Shown: positions 50,056 through 60,779, numbered from the stretch's first letter. The stretch is DNA of 64,000 nucleotides from Bacillota bacterium (GCA_013178045.1 JABLXP010000001.1:222780-286779); one strand, 5' to 3'. A program made the numbers and translations. The notes: generated from the letters alone by a model not told the origin.

Positions 50056-51790
50056 TCAAAAGTACATTCGGGTCCTGACTATTGATTTGACTAGCCAAAC
50101 CTTTGACATCGAGGAGCGGGCCGATCTGTACGAGTACCTGGGAGGAAGCGGAGTGGCGGTCCAGCTCTTTTCGGAAACGGTCAACCCTAACCTGGACGCT
50201 TATGCGCCAGCCCAGCCGATCGTGTTCGCAATTGGCCCGCTGTCAACGATCTACCCGGCCGTGACCAAGACAGTGGCCATGTTTCGTTCGCCATTGACCG
50301 GCGAACTGGGTGAGAGCCACGCTGGTCTGCGTTCAGCATTGGCTATGCGCTTTGCCGGCTACGATGCGATCGTGATCCGGGGACGGGCAGCACGAGCGAC
50401 CTATCTGTCAATCGGCAGTCGCTCTGTTGATTTTAAGAACGCGGAGCCCTTGTGGGGGCTGTCCACGGAAGAGGCGGGGCGGCTGCTCCGTGAGCTCGAA
50501 CCTGGCATGGGGCAGCGGAGCTGCCTGCGAATCGGACCAGCGGGGGAGAAACTGGTCGCTTTCGCCGGCGTCAACGTGGATACTTTCCGTCATTTCGGCC
50601 GGTTGGGCCTCGGCGCGGTATTCGGCAGTAAAAACCTCAAGGCCATTGTGATCTACGGGAAGAACAGTTACCCGATTTCGAAATTTAAAGAGTATGCCCA
50701 GGTCTACCAGGAAATATATACCCAGATGATTGATACCGAATTAATGGAGAAGTATCATGATTTGGGGACTTCGGTGAATGTGGCGCCGCTCAGCGCCATG
50801 CATGCCTTGCCAACGCGAAACCTCCAGCAGAGCAGTTTTGAACAGGCTGAGCAGATCAGTGGCGAGTCCTTTGCGGCTGAGGCCTTGATCCGAAAAATGG
50901 CCTGCCCCGGCTGCCCGGTAGGATGTATTCATATCGGAATCTGCCGTCGGCAGTTTGCGGGTGATGGTTTTGAATGGGAATCGGCCACCGTTTCATACGA
51001 CCATGAACTAATCTACGCTTTAGGCTCGATGCTGGGCGTTGGTGATAAAAACGACTTATTGGCGTTGATCGAGAAGGTTGAACTACACGGTCTGGACGCG
51101 ATTTCCACCGGCGTACTCCTGGCCTGGGTGACAGAGGCTTACACGAGAGGACTGATTACGGAGCAGGAAGTGGGGGGGCCGGTGGCCTTTGGTGAGACCG
51201 CGCATTACCTGGAGGTGATCGACCGGCTGGTGACCCAGCCCAACGAATTTTACCAGGTCCTGGCTAGAGGGACAGCGGCGGCGGCCGAGCGGTACGGTGG
51301 TCAGGAATTTGCCCTCACCCTGGGGAAAAACGAGGTGGCTGGTTATCACACTGGTTACGCCAATATCCTGGGGCAACTGGTGGGGGCGCGGCATTCGCAC
51401 CTCGACAACGCCGGCTATTCCCTGGACCAAACTCTGACGGAGTATAACCCGGAGAAAATTGTCTCGGCGCTGATCGAGGAAGAACAGATCCGGTGTGCCC
51501 TCACCAGTCTGTGCATCTGTCTGTTTGCCCGCAAGGTCTATGACCCGCCCACGGTGATCAAAGCCCTGGGAGCAATCGGGATTGACCTGACGGAAGAGCA
51601 GTTTATCAAACTGGGGAAAAAGATCTGGCGGCTCAAGCTGGCGGTTAAGCGGCGTTTGGGCTATGACGAGACGCAACTGAACATACCCAAACGATTTTTC
51701 GAAACCCCGGGCCTTAAAGGGCAGCTTAATGAACAAACCATGGAGGAGCTCAGGCGCCTCTATCGGGAAAAAATCAGGATGGTCTTATGA
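50048..51790 (+). CDS. Aldehyde:ferredoxin oxidoreductase family enzyme (tungsten/molybdenum)
   Basis: A 580-residue AOR-family protein. The N-terminal domain (about 1-205) has YLGGSGVAVQLF and the pterin-binding GPLSTIYPAVTKTVAM and ESHAGLRSALAMRFAGYDA. The middle has CPGCPVGCIHIG and a late LCICLFARKVYD; cysteines there are cluster ligand candidates. The enzyme oxidises aldehydes to acids (or the reverse) with ferredoxin. The preceding ferredoxin and the following cofactor operon support this. It is shorter in the middle than some AORs, and the exact aldehyde is unknown. Confidence 0.9.
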   Translation: MLNQKYIRVLTIDLTSQTFDIEERADLYEYLGGSGVAVQLFSETVNPNLDAYAPAQPIVFAIGPLSTIYPAVTKTVAMFRSPLTGELGESHAGLRSALAMRFAGYDAIVIRGRAARATYLSIGSRSVDFKNAEPLWGLSTEEAGRLLRELEPGMGQRSCLRIGPAGEKLVAFAGVNVDTFRHFGRLGLGAVFGSKNLKAIVIYGKNSYPISKFKEYAQVYQEIYTQMIDTELMEKYHDLGTSVNVAPLSAMHALPTRNLQQSSFEQAEQISGESFAAEALIRKMACPGCPVGCIHIGICRRQFAGDGFEWESATVSYDHELIYALGSMLGVGDKNDLLALIEKVELHGLDAISTGVLLAWVTEAYTRGLITEQEVGGPVAFGETAHYLEVIDRLVTQPNEFYQVLARGTAAAAERYGGQEFALTLGKNEVAGYHTGYANILGQLVGARHSHLDNAGYSLDQTLTEYNPEKIVSALIEEEQIRCALTSLCICLFARKVYDPPTVIKALGAIGIDLTEEQFIKLGKKIWRLKLAVKRRLGYDETQLNIPKRFFETPGLKGQLNEQTMEELRRLYREKIRMVL

Positions 51791-52416
51791 CGGTGGATTT
51801 AAAAATCAAACTGCGGCAGGAATTGCTCCAGCGACGGCTGGGGCTGACGCCGCAGACGGTGGAAGAAAAAAGCGAGGTGATTATTCACCGCCTGATTGAT
51901 CTGCCGGAGTTTCAGTCGGCGCAGGCGGTAATGACTTATGTCAGCTTTCGCCACGAGGTCAGCACGGAACTATTGATTAAACAGGCCCTGGCCAGGGGGA
52001 AAAAGGTTTTTGTCCCGGTGACTGACTGGGAGCAGAAACGGTTGGTCCCTTCCCGGTTATTAAATTATCCAGACGACCTGACTGAGGCCCGCTATGGCTT
52101 GCGGGAACCGAAAAAGGACCGCCGGCGGCCGGGCGACCCTGATGAGATTGATCTGGTGGTGGTGCCGGCGGTAGCCTTTGATCGGCAAGGATACCGCTTG
52201 GGTTATGGGGCGGGTTTTTACGACCGGTTTTTGGCTAACCTTAAGGCCTCGACACTGGTGATCGGGTTAAGCTTTGCCCAACAGTTGGTAGCGACAGTTT
52301 GTCCGGAGGCGCATGATCGACCAGTAACCATGATTATTACTGAAGAAGGGATTCTAGATTTTCGCCCAAAAAAGCAGGATAATTTTAGTGGATGTCGAAA
52401 GAGTACAGTAAAATAA
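51787..52416 (+). CDS. 5-formyltetrahydrofolate cyclo-ligase
   Basis: A 209-residue protein; its ATG overlaps the AOR stop as ATGA. It has VMTYVSFRHEVSTELLI and the signature YRLGYGAGFYDRFLA near residue 137. It converts 5-formyl-THF to 5,10-methenyl-THF with ATP. In folate-based anaerobes the enzyme removes this inhibitory folate. The link with AOR may be through transcription only. A 258-bp leader with a riboswitch follows. Confidence 0.93.
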   Translation: MTVDLKIKLRQELLQRRLGLTPQTVEEKSEVIIHRLIDLPEFQSAQAVMTYVSFRHEVSTELLIKQALARGKKVFVPVTDWEQKRLVPSRLLNYPDDLTEARYGLREPKKDRRRPGDPDEIDLVVVPAVAFDRQGYRLGYGAGFYDRFLANLKASTLVIGLSFAQQLVATVCPEAHDRPVTMIITEEGILDFRPKKQDNFSGCRKSTVK

Positions 52417-52441
52417 TCATAATAACAACAATTGCATAGTA

Positions 52442-52600
52442 CTCCGATTTAGTCCACCTAAGGTGTAACCGCACTATGGTGGCTAAACGTTGACCAGCCG
52501 AACCGGAGGTCTGAGGGTGTATCTCGTTTGGGCGACAACGTCTGAGCGACAAGGGGGAAACCGGTACGCCTCCCGTATTTGGAAAGGAGTAAGACCGTAG
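52442..52600 (+). ncRNA. Molybdenum/tungsten cofactor riboswitch
   Basis: The RNA has an outer helix GGTCT/AGACC (52508-52512 with 52592-52596) and the conserved inner elements CGACAAGGGGGAAACC and GCCTCC...GGAAAGGAG (52568-52589). It is preceded by an extra stem CTCCG/CGGAG and a TTTAG-CCACC/GGTGG-CTAAA stem (52448-52487). The pattern fits the Moco (or Tuco) RNA class, which usually lies upstream of moaA/moeA-type genes and molybdate/tungstate enzymes. Here it precedes the moeA operon. Which cofactor it senses cannot be read by eye. Confidence 0.85.
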
Positions 52601-52630
52601 CCGACGTCAAGTGGGTTGAGGTTGGCTTTT

Positions 52631-52657
52631 AGGCACCTTTCTGCAAGGTGCCTTTTT
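52631..52657 (+). terminator. Riboswitch-controlled intrinsic terminator
   Basis: AGGCACCTT and AAGGTGCCT form a perfect 9-bp stem with a 5-nt loop and a T5 tail, about 35 bp after the aptamer and 25 bp before the first coding start. It makes a transcriptional OFF switch plausible. Confidence 0.9.
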
Positions 52658-52681
52658 AGTCATACTAGCGAGGTGAGCAAG

Positions 52682-52858
52682 GTGGAAATTAGACCGGAGA
52701 TTATGGAAGCCCTGAAAAAGGCCGCCCCGGAAGGACGTTTGTCTTGTCCTGAAGCTAGAAGGCTGGCGGAACAGTTAAAAGTGCCTCCGATCGTGATCGG
52801 GCGGGCCTGTGATCAATTGAAGATTAAGATCAAAGCCTGTGAACTTGGTTGTTTCTAG
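52682..52858 (+). CDS. Small HTH-like protein (58 aa) heading the cofactor operon
   Basis: GTG at 52682 behind AGCGAGGTGAGC. The 58-residue product has a helix-turn-helix-like segment (SCPEARRLAEQLKVPPIVIGRACDQLKIK) and a C-terminal CELGCF. It overlaps no annotated family that I recognise. Its position between a cofactor riboswitch and moeA suggests a regulator of metal or cofactor supply. Only 10 bp separate its stop from the moeA start. Confidence 0.7.
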   Translation: MEIRPEIMEALKKAAPEGRLSCPEARRLAEQLKVPPIVIGRACDQLKIKIKACELGCF

Positions 52859-52868
52859 GAGAAAGGCC

Positions 52869-54107
52869 ATGTCAGAACTTTTTCAAGTAATTACCCTGGA
52901 ACAGGCTTGCCAGTTAATGGCGCAACATCTACCCCAACCGCAATTAACAGTAGAACAGGTTCCTTTGACCGCGGCTCTTGGGCGCCGGCTGGCCAATGAT
53001 GTTATAGCGGAAGACGATCTGCCAGGATTCAGCCGTTCGACGGTTGATGGATTTGCGGTTCGGGCCAGTGATACCTTTGGAGCCTCTGAGGGACTACCGG
53101 CCTACCTGGACTTAGCGGGCGAAGTGCTGATGGGTCAGGCCGCTGATCGGCCCGTCCAGCCCGGCCAGGCCATCAAAATCTCGACCGGGGGGATGCTGCC
53201 GCCGGGGGCAGACGCGGTGGTCATGGTGGAGTACACCGAGCCGCTGGACCACCGGACCATTGGGGTTACCCGGTCAGTCGCCCCCGGGGAAAACGTCATC
53301 CGCCGGGGGGAAGATGTTCAGGCGGGTGAATTGATTTTTACTCGGGGACATCGTCTGAAAGCTCAGGATCTAGGACTGCTGGCGGCACTTGGTCGATCGA
53401 CGGTGGAGGTGTTAGCCCCGGTGCCAATCGGGATCATCTCGACGGGTGATGAGGTTGTTACCCCGGAGACCCAGCCCGGCCCGGGCCAGGTACGCGATAT
53501 GAATTCTTATACCCTTTTTGGACTGGTGCAGATGGCCGGGGGCCGGCCGAAGTTATATGGCATCGTTCCCGATGATTTTACCCAACTCCAGGAGAAACTG
53601 GCTCAGGCCTTGGAAGAAAACCAGATCGTTTTGCTTTCTGGCGGTAGTTCCGTGGGGACGCGGGACGTGACTGTCCAGGTGATCAATGCCCTGGGCAGTC
53701 CCGGTGTTCTGTACCACGGTTTAGCCATTCGGCCTGGTAAACCGACCATCGGTGCGGTGCTTAATCAAAAACCCGTGTTTGGCCTGCCTGGTCACCCGGT
53801 TTCGGCCATGGTTGTGTTTGACCTTGTAGTCCGTCCGCTGATAGATGGCCGGATGATCAACCCGGCACTCCAGGAAGGAATACCGGTCCCAGCCAGAATA
53901 ACCCGAAGCCTGGCCTCGGCAGCTGGCCGTGAAGATTTTATTCGGGTGCAGTTGCGCCGGGAGCAGAGGGAATACCTGGCGGAGCCGATTCTTGGGAAGT
54001 CAGGCTTGCTGACCACCATGGTGAGGGCGGATGGATTGGTAAAGATCCCGCTGGACAAACAGGGATTGGTAGCGGGCGAATTGGTTGAGGTGTGGCTATT
54101 TGAGTAG
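52869..54107 (+). CDS. moeA: Molybdopterin molybdenumtransferase MoeA
   Basis: A 412-residue MoeA with the four-domain plan: an N-terminal segment, DLPGFSRSTVDGFAVR, STGGMLPPGADAVVMVE, the GISTGDEVV-type domain (GIISTGDEVVTPE), LLSGGSSVGTRDVT and FGLPGHPVSAMV. It inserts molybdate or tungstate into adenylylated molybdopterin. ATG at 52869 follows AGGAGAAAGGCC. A second MoeA follows directly, suggesting paralogs specialised for Mo and W, or for different enzymes. Confidence 0.95.
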   Translation: MSELFQVITLEQACQLMAQHLPQPQLTVEQVPLTAALGRRLANDVIAEDDLPGFSRSTVDGFAVRASDTFGASEGLPAYLDLAGEVLMGQAADRPVQPGQAIKISTGGMLPPGADAVVMVEYTEPLDHRTIGVTRSVAPGENVIRRGEDVQAGELIFTRGHRLKAQDLGLLAALGRSTVEVLAPVPIGIISTGDEVVTPETQPGPGQVRDMNSYTLFGLVQMAGGRPKLYGIVPDDFTQLQEKLAQALEENQIVLLSGGSSVGTRDVTVQVINALGSPGVLYHGLAIRPGKPTIGAVLNQKPVFGLPGHPVSAMVVFDLVVRPLIDGRMINPALQEGIPVPARITRSLASAAGREDFIRVQLRREQREYLAEPILGKSGLLTTMVRADGLVKIPLDKQGLVAGELVEVWLFE

Positions 54108-54121
54108 AAGGGGTGAACTTG

Positions 54122-56044
54122 ATGCCTCGACAGGTTTATGTAGATAACGTTCCCCGTGAAGAGGCCCTCCAGCGTTACTTTAGCCGGCTGGAAGAACTGA
54201 GTGGCTTAAGGCCAGGGCAGCCCCAGATTGTGCCGGTGGTGGAAAGCTTGGGGCGGGTCACGGCCGGGCCGGTGTATGCCCGGCTTTCTTCACCGCATTA
54301 TCACGCCTCAGCCATGGATGGGGTGGCGGTGCGCAGTGCAGACACCTTTGGGGCTGCGGAGACCACCCCGGTTCGGCTGCGGCTGGGTGAGCAGGGGGTG
54401 GTGGTGGATACGGGTGATCCACTGCCAAGTGGTTATGATGCAGTGATCATGATTGAGGAGATCAATTTTGTCGAGCCGGATCTGATCGAGATCATCCAGC
54501 CGGCGGTGCCGTGGCAGCACGTGCGGATGATCGGGGAAGACGTGGTGGCAACAGAAATGCTTTTACCCGCCAACCACTTGATCCGCCCGTATGACCTGGG
54601 GGCGCTGCTGGCGGGTGGGCTGACTGAAGTGGAGGTGTATCCTCAACCCCAGGTGGCTATCGTGCCAACCGGCACGGAAATTGTGGAACCTGACCGGGTT
54701 GTAAAACCGGGAGAAATCATTGAATTTAATTCCCGTGTCCTGGCCGGTCTGGTGACTGAGTGGGGCGGGCAGCCCTACCGGCACGAAATCCTGCGCGATG
54801 ATTACGCGGAGATTAAGCAGACAATCAGTGAACTAGTCGAACGGTTCGACGTAGTGGTGGTTAATGCGGGTTCTTCGGCTGGTCGGGAGGACTTTACCGC
54901 TGAGGTGATCCGTGAACTGGGCGAAGTGGTGGTGCACGGCGTGGCCATTAAGCCAGGTAAACCGGTGATCCTGGGGATTGTGCGGAACAAGCCCGTGGTT
55001 GGTCTTCCCGGGTACCCGGTCTCGGCCGTCCTGACCGGCGAACTGTTCGTTCGACCAATTATTTATCGGCTGCGTGGACACCTTGCCCCCGAGCGGGAAC
55101 GGGTGACGGCGATGGTGACGCGCAAGACGGTGTCACCGCTGGGTGTTGAAGAGTTTGTGCGGGTTAAACTGGGGCAGGTTGGGGAAAAAATAGTGGTCAC
55201 CCCGCTACCTCGCGGTGCAGGCCTGATCACTTCATTGGTTAAGGCTGATGGGGTCTTACGCATTCCCCGCTTTTCTGAGGGTTTCGCTGCCGGGGAGCAA
55301 GTAGAGGTGGAACTGCTCAAGCCCCGCGCGGAGGTCCTCAACACCACAGTAATCATCGGCAGTCATGATCTGGTCCTGGATGTGCTGGCCAGCCAATTGC
55401 GGCAAACCCATCCAGAGTGGAGCCTGTCCTCCGCGCACGTGGGCAGCCTGAGCGGGCTGGCGGCTTTGCGCCGGGGGGAAGCGCACGCCGCCGGGATTCA
55501 TCTGCTCGATGAAGCCACCGGCGAGTACAATGAAAGCTACGTTCGCCGTATGCTGCCCGGAGAGCCAGTGATCTTGCTGAATTTGACATATCGTCAGCAA
55601 GGGCTGCTGGTCGCCAAGGGTAACCCTAAAGGAATTACCGGCCTGGCTGATCTCAAGCGAGGCGATCTAACCTTCGTCAACCGCCAGCGTGGTGCCGGCA
55701 CCAGGATCCTGCTGGATTATGAACTGCGGCGGCTGGGGATTGACGTAACGACGATTCGAGGCTACAACCGGGAAGAATTTACCCACATGGCAGTCGCGGC
55801 GGCTGTCGCGAGCGGTACGGCAGATGCAGGCCTGGGGATCCTGGCGGCGGCCCGGGCCCTTGACCTGGACTTTTTGCCCGTGGCGGTGGAGCGGTATGAC
55901 CTGTGTATACCGAAACGGTTTTGGGACTCCCCTTATATCCAGCGTTTGTTGGACGTAATCAACCAGCCGGTGTTTCGGGAGCAGGTGGAGCGGCTGGGAG
56001 GTTATGACCTGCGCGATTGCGGCCGGGTGGTTTGGGAATCCTAA
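54122..56044 (+). CDS. MoeA-like protein fused to a periplasmic-binding-type domain
   Basis: A 640-residue fusion. Residues 1-405 are a second MoeA (SAMDGVAVRSADTFG, IVPTGTEIVEPD, VNAGSSAGREDFT, GLPGYPVSAVL). Residues about 410-640 are a PBP-type domain (SHDLVLDVLASQLRQTHPEW, NRQRGAGTRILLDYELRRLGI, AVASGTADAGLGILAAARALDLDFLPV), the MoeA/LysR-substrate-like arrangement seen in some anaerobes. The extra domain probably binds molybdate, tungstate or a cofactor precursor in the cytoplasm. ATG at 54122, 14 bp after moeA. Confidence 0.9.
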   Translation: MPRQVYVDNVPREEALQRYFSRLEELSGLRPGQPQIVPVVESLGRVTAGPVYARLSSPHYHASAMDGVAVRSADTFGAAETTPVRLRLGEQGVVVDTGDPLPSGYDAVIMIEEINFVEPDLIEIIQPAVPWQHVRMIGEDVVATEMLLPANHLIRPYDLGALLAGGLTEVEVYPQPQVAIVPTGTEIVEPDRVVKPGEIIEFNSRVLAGLVTEWGGQPYRHEILRDDYAEIKQTISELVERFDVVVVNAGSSAGREDFTAEVIRELGEVVVHGVAIKPGKPVILGIVRNKPVVGLPGYPVSAVLTGELFVRPIIYRLRGHLAPERERVTAMVTRKTVSPLGVEEFVRVKLGQVGEKIVVTPLPRGAGLITSLVKADGVLRIPRFSEGFAAGEQVEVELLKPRAEVLNTTVIIGSHDLVLDVLASQLRQTHPEWSLSSAHVGSLSGLAALRRGEAHAAGIHLLDEATGEYNESYVRRMLPGEPVILLNLTYRQQGLLVAKGNPKGITGLADLKRGDLTFVNRQRGAGTRILLDYELRRLGIDVTTIRGYNREEFTHMAVAAAVASGTADAGLGILAAARALDLDFLPVAVERYDLCIPKRFWDSPYIQRLLDVINQPVFREQVERLGGYDLRDCGRVVWES

Positions 56045-56066
56045 CTTAGGCTAAGGGGGAATGGGG

Positions 56067-57053
56067 ATGGGACTGGAAGACGGCTATTTCCGTACGGTTA
56101 ACTACCTGAGGATCTCCATCACCGACAAGTGCAATCTCCGCTGTATCTATTGCATGCCGGCTGAGGGGATCAAACTCAAGGCCCACGAAGAGTTACTCCG
56201 GTTTGAAGAACTGACTGAACTGGTGAAAGTCGCGGCGGAGCTGGGGGTGACCAAGGTCCGGTTGACCGGGGGAGAACCGCTGGTCCGTAAAAACATGGTT
56301 TCTTTCGTCGAGGCCATCGCGCAGGTGCCGGGGATCGACGACATTGCGCTCACGACGAATGGGGTGCTGTTACCGAAACTGGGGCCAGCCTTAAAGCAGG
56401 CTGGGCTGAAGCGGGTAAACGTCAGCCTGGATAGCCTGCAGCCAGCGCGATTCCGGTGGATTACCCGGGTGGGTGAATGGATAGACACCTGGGCTGGGAT
56501 TGAAACGGCCCTGGAACTGGGCTTCGACCCGGTTAAGATTAACATGGTGGTGATCCGGGGAGTCAATGACGACGAGATTCTTGATTTTGTTGATCTTACC
56601 TATCGCTATCCGCTGCATGTCCGTTTTATCGAGTTCATGCCGATTGGCACGAGTGATGGCTGGGCCCAAAAGCGGCTGGTTCCTTACGCGGAGATTAAAG
56701 AAATAATCGAAAAACGAGTCGAGCTCATCCCAGTCAAAAGCGTTAAAGGAAACGGGCCGGCCAAGTACTATCAGCTGCCGGGGACCAAGGGTACAGTTGG
56801 TTTTATCAGTCCAATCACCAACCACTTCTGTCAGCACTGCAACCGCCTGCGTTTAACAGCCGAAGGCAAGCTGCGTCCTTGTCTCCACAGCAGCTGGGAG
56901 ATTGACTTGAAAGCTTCCTTGCGTGCCGGCGCCAGCCGGGAACAACTGGCGGAGCTATTTCGGGAAGCGATTCGGCGGAAACCGCAGCACCATACGATGA
57001 GCGATGACGGCTGGCAAGACCAGCCGCGGATGATGTACCAGATTGGAGGTTGA
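56067..57053 (+). CDS. moaA: GTP 3',8-cyclase MoaA
   Basis: A 328-residue radical SAM enzyme with N-terminal [10 protein letters not shown] and a C-terminal cluster ([20 protein letters not shown]). The C-terminal QIGG end is kept (MYQIGG). It converts GTP to 3',8-cyclo-GTP, the first step of molybdopterin synthesis, with MoaC. The ATG at 56067 is eight bases after AAGGGGGA. The moaC start lies 3 bp past its stop. Confidence 0.96.
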   Translation: MGLEDGYFRTVNYLRISITDKCNLRCIYCMPAEGIKLKAHEELLRFEELTELVKVAAELGVTKVRLTGGEPLVRKNMVSFVEAIAQVPGIDDIALTTNGVLLPKLGPALKQAGLKRVNVSLDSLQPARFRWITRVGEWIDTWAGIETALELGFDPVKINMVVIRGVNDDEILDFVDLTYRYPLHVRFIEFMPIGTSDGWAQKRLVPYAEIKEIIEKRVELIPVKSVKGNGPAKYYQLPGTKGTVGFISPITNHFCQHCNRLRLTAEGKLRPCLHSSWEIDLKASLRAGASREQLAELFREAIRRKPQHHTMSDDGWQDQPRMMYQIGG

Positions 57054-57055
57054 GG

Positions 57056-57556
57056 ATGGCGGAGTTTACTCACTTCAACGAAGCGGGTCGGGCGCGGATG
57101 GTGGACGTGACCGGCAAAGCCGATACCCAGCGGGAGGCGGTGGCCCGCGGGCGAATCACTATGCAGCCGGCAACCCTAACCCGCATTTTGCAGGGCGAGA
57201 TGACCAAAGGAGATGTCCTGGGGGTAGCCCAGGTGGCCGGTATCATGGGAGCCAAGCAGACCAGCCAGTTGATTCCGATGTGCCATCCCCTTTTTCTGAC
57301 GGGCGTTGATCTGACTTTTTGGCCTGATCTCAGCAATAATTGTATTAATATTGAAGCAAAAGTCAGAACCACGGGAAAGACGGGGGTCGAAATGGAGGCT
57401 CTGACGGCGGTCGCAGTGGCGGCCTTAGCCATCTACGATATGTGCAAGGCTGTTGATAAGGGAATGACTATTGAAAATGTCCGTTTGGTGGAGAAAACCG
57501 GCGGTAAAAGTGGAACATTTAGACGTGAGGGGGAAGACGAATGGGCAAGATCGTAG
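57056..57556 (+). CDS. moaC: Cyclic pyranopterin monophosphate synthase MoaC
   Basis: A 166-residue MoaC with [20 protein letters not shown], the catalytic [17 protein letters not shown] and [19 protein letters not shown]. It turns 3',8-cyclo-GTP into cyclic pyranopterin. It follows moaA directly with GGAGGTTGAGG as ribosome site, and overlaps the next gene by 16 bp. Confidence 0.96.
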   Translation: MAEFTHFNEAGRARMVDVTGKADTQREAVARGRITMQPATLTRILQGEMTKGDVLGVAQVAGIMGAKQTSQLIPMCHPLFLTGVDLTFWPDLSNNCINIEAKVRTTGKTGVEMEALTAVAVAALAIYDMCKAVDKGMTIENVRLVEKTGGKSGTFRREGEDEWARS

Positions 57557-57981
57557 CGGTATGCACCAGTACAGGCAAAGGAGAACGGAAGACCAATGTC
57601 GGGCAGGGACGTCTGATCGCCGATTTTGGTTTGGAAGGAGATGCCCACGGAGGAACGTGGCACCGGCAGGTTAGCTTGCTGGCCATGGAAAGTATTGAAA
57701 AAATGCGGCAGATGGGTCTGGATGTGGGGCCCGGCGACTTCGCAGAGAACCTGACGACCGAAGGGATTGAACTAACCTCATTACCTATCGGAACCAGGCT
57801 GCGCATTGGTGGCCAGGCCCTTGGCGAAGTTACTCAGATCGGCAAGGAGTGCCACACCCGCTGTGCTATTTATTATCAGGCGGGGGATTGTGTCATGCCT
57901 CGCGAAGGGATCTTCATCCGCATTCTGCGCGGTGGCGAAGTTAAAGTAGGCGACCCAATCGAGGTGGTTGACCGTGATTAG
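57541..57981 (+). CDS. MOSC-domain protein
   Basis: A 146-residue protein with the MOSC pattern ([18 protein letters not shown] near residue 31 and [23 protein letters not shown] with cysteines near 106-119). MOSC domains bind molybdenum cofactor with a conserved cysteine and carry or sulfurate it. The gene overlaps moaC and mogA, so all three are translated together. It may be the handover protein for the AOR-type enzyme (inference). Confidence 0.93.
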   Translation: MGKIVAVCTSTGKGERKTNVGQGRLIADFGLEGDAHGGTWHRQVSLLAMESIEKMRQMGLDVGPGDFAENLTTEGIELTSLPIGTRLRIGGQALGEVTQIGKECHTRCAIYYQAGDCVMPREGIFIRILRGGEVKVGDPIEVVDRD

Positions 57982-58465
57982 AGTTGGCGTTTTGATCATG
58001 AGTGATAAGGGCTCGCGCGGGGAACGGGTGGATGCCTGCGGGGATGTGATCCGGGAAATGGTTAAAGAGATCGATGGAGAGGTGGTGGCCTACGCCGTGC
58101 TCCCTGATGAGCAACCGGCCATCCAGGATCATCTGATCGATTTTGCCGATAACCAGCGGTTAGACCTGGTACTGACCTCGGGTGGGACCGGGTTCAGTCC
58201 TCGCGATGTAACCCCCGAAGCCACTCTGGCGGTAGTGCATAAACTGGTTCCTGGGATTGCTGAGGCTATGCGTTTGGAAAGTCTCAAGATCACTCCCAAA
58301 GCGATGCTGTCACGGGCCATTGCTGGCATCCGAGGAAGAACATTGATTATTAATCTGCCAGGCAGCCCTAAGGCGGTCCGCGAGTGCCTGGCGGTGGTGC
58401 TGCCAGCCCTGCCGCACGGGATTGAAATTCTGCGCGGTGAGGCTTTTGAGTGTGCCGAAGGTTAA
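57974..58465 (+). CDS. mogA: Molybdopterin adenylyltransferase MogA/MoaB
   Basis: A 163-residue protein; the GTG at 57974 overlaps the MOSC stop by 8 bp behind GAGGTGG. It has the MogA fold motifs LTSGGTGFSPRDVTPEA and INLPGSPKAVRECLAVVLPAL. It adenylates molybdopterin before metal insertion by MoeA. It is the last gene of the cofactor operon; moaD, moaE and moeB are absent from the window and must lie elsewhere. Confidence 0.94.
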   Translation: MIRVGVLIMSDKGSRGERVDACGDVIREMVKEIDGEVVAYAVLPDEQPAIQDHLIDFADNQRLDLVLTSGGTGFSPRDVTPEATLAVVHKLVPGIAEAMRLESLKITPKAMLSRAIAGIRGRTLIINLPGSPKAVRECLAVVLPALPHGIEILRGEAFECAEG

Positions 58466-58661
58466 AGTAATATTTTCAGGCTAGGTGTATAAAACGCTGG
58501 CAATTGGGAAATATCAATGAAGAAAGAGAAACAGGACAAACCACCGCAGTTCTGATCTAAAACCTCAAGCAAGCGACCAAGGCAGGAGAAGGGAGAATAA
58601 GAAACAGGCTAGAAGCGCCAGAAAATTGGTTAAGATTGATAATTATGGGATGCTAGTCCGT

Positions 58662-58690
58662 TTGCAAATACTTCTGGTCTTGCCTATTAT
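58662..58690 (+). promoter_or_regulatory. Sigma-A promoter of groESL
   Basis: TTGCAA at 58662-58667 and TATTAT at 58685-58690, spacer 17 bp, immediately before CIRCE. Confidence 0.7.
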
Positions 58691-58702
58691 TATAAATGAA
58701 TA

Positions 58703-58729
58703 TTAGCACTCAGTCATGCTGAGTGCTAA
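58703..58729. promoter_or_regulatory. CIRCE element (HrcA operator)
   Basis: A perfect TTAGCACTC-N9-GAGTGCTAA. It is 38 bp before the groES start. HrcA bound here represses chaperonin expression until heat or stress titrates it through GroEL. Confidence 0.97.
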
Positions 58730-58767
58730 CAATAAATATCCTAAAATAAAGGAGGTATAAAAATAGT

Positions 58768-59055
58768 ATGAAGCTCAGTCCATTGGGTGACCGTGTCGTG
58801 ATCAAAGTCCTCGAAATCGAAGAAAAAACCAAGAGTGGGATTGTACTGCCTGACACCGCGAAAGAAAAACCGCAAGAAGGCGAGATCAAGGCTGTTGGTA
58901 CCGGGCGGGTGCTCGATAATGGACAACGGGTACCGCTGGAAGTCAAAGTTGGGGACCGCGTGATCTTTTCCAAGTATGCGGGCACAGAAGTTAAGGTTGA
59001 TGGAGAAGAGTACCTCATCCTGTCAGAGAGGGATATCCTGGCAATTGTAGGTTAA
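58768..59055 (+). CDS. groES: Co-chaperonin GroES
   Basis: A 95-residue Cpn10 of standard length ([25 protein letters not shown] with the mobile loop, [23 protein letters not shown]). It caps the GroEL ring during ATP-driven folding. The ATG follows AAAGGAGGTATAAAAATAG. It is the first gene of the CIRCE-controlled groESL operon. Confidence 0.98.
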   Translation: MKLSPLGDRVVIKVLEIEEKTKSGIVLPDTAKEKPQEGEIKAVGTGRVLDNGQRVPLEVKVGDRVIFSKYAGTEVKVDGEEYLILSERDILAIVG

Positions 59056-59093
59056 CCCTATTAACAAATACATATGAGGAGGGAACAGGTTAA

Positions 59094-60716
<1,623 letters not shown>

Positions 60717-60754
60717 GAAACACCCAAGGCCAATTAAATAACATTTGGTCAAAG

Positions 60755-60779
60755 AGCCCCGGTGAAGGATACCGGGGCT
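60755..60779 (+). terminator. Intrinsic terminator of groESL
   Basis: AGCCCCGGT and ACCGGGGCT form a perfect 9-bp stem with a 7-nt loop, followed by TTTGCAGATCTTTT, 38 bp past the groEL stop. Confidence 0.8.

Larger units (their letters stand above)
58466..58767. other. 302-bp leader of groESL
   Basis: Between mogA and groES; its right end carries the promoter and CIRCE operator. The left 190 bp has no recognisable gene, RNA or terminator. Confidence 0.6.
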
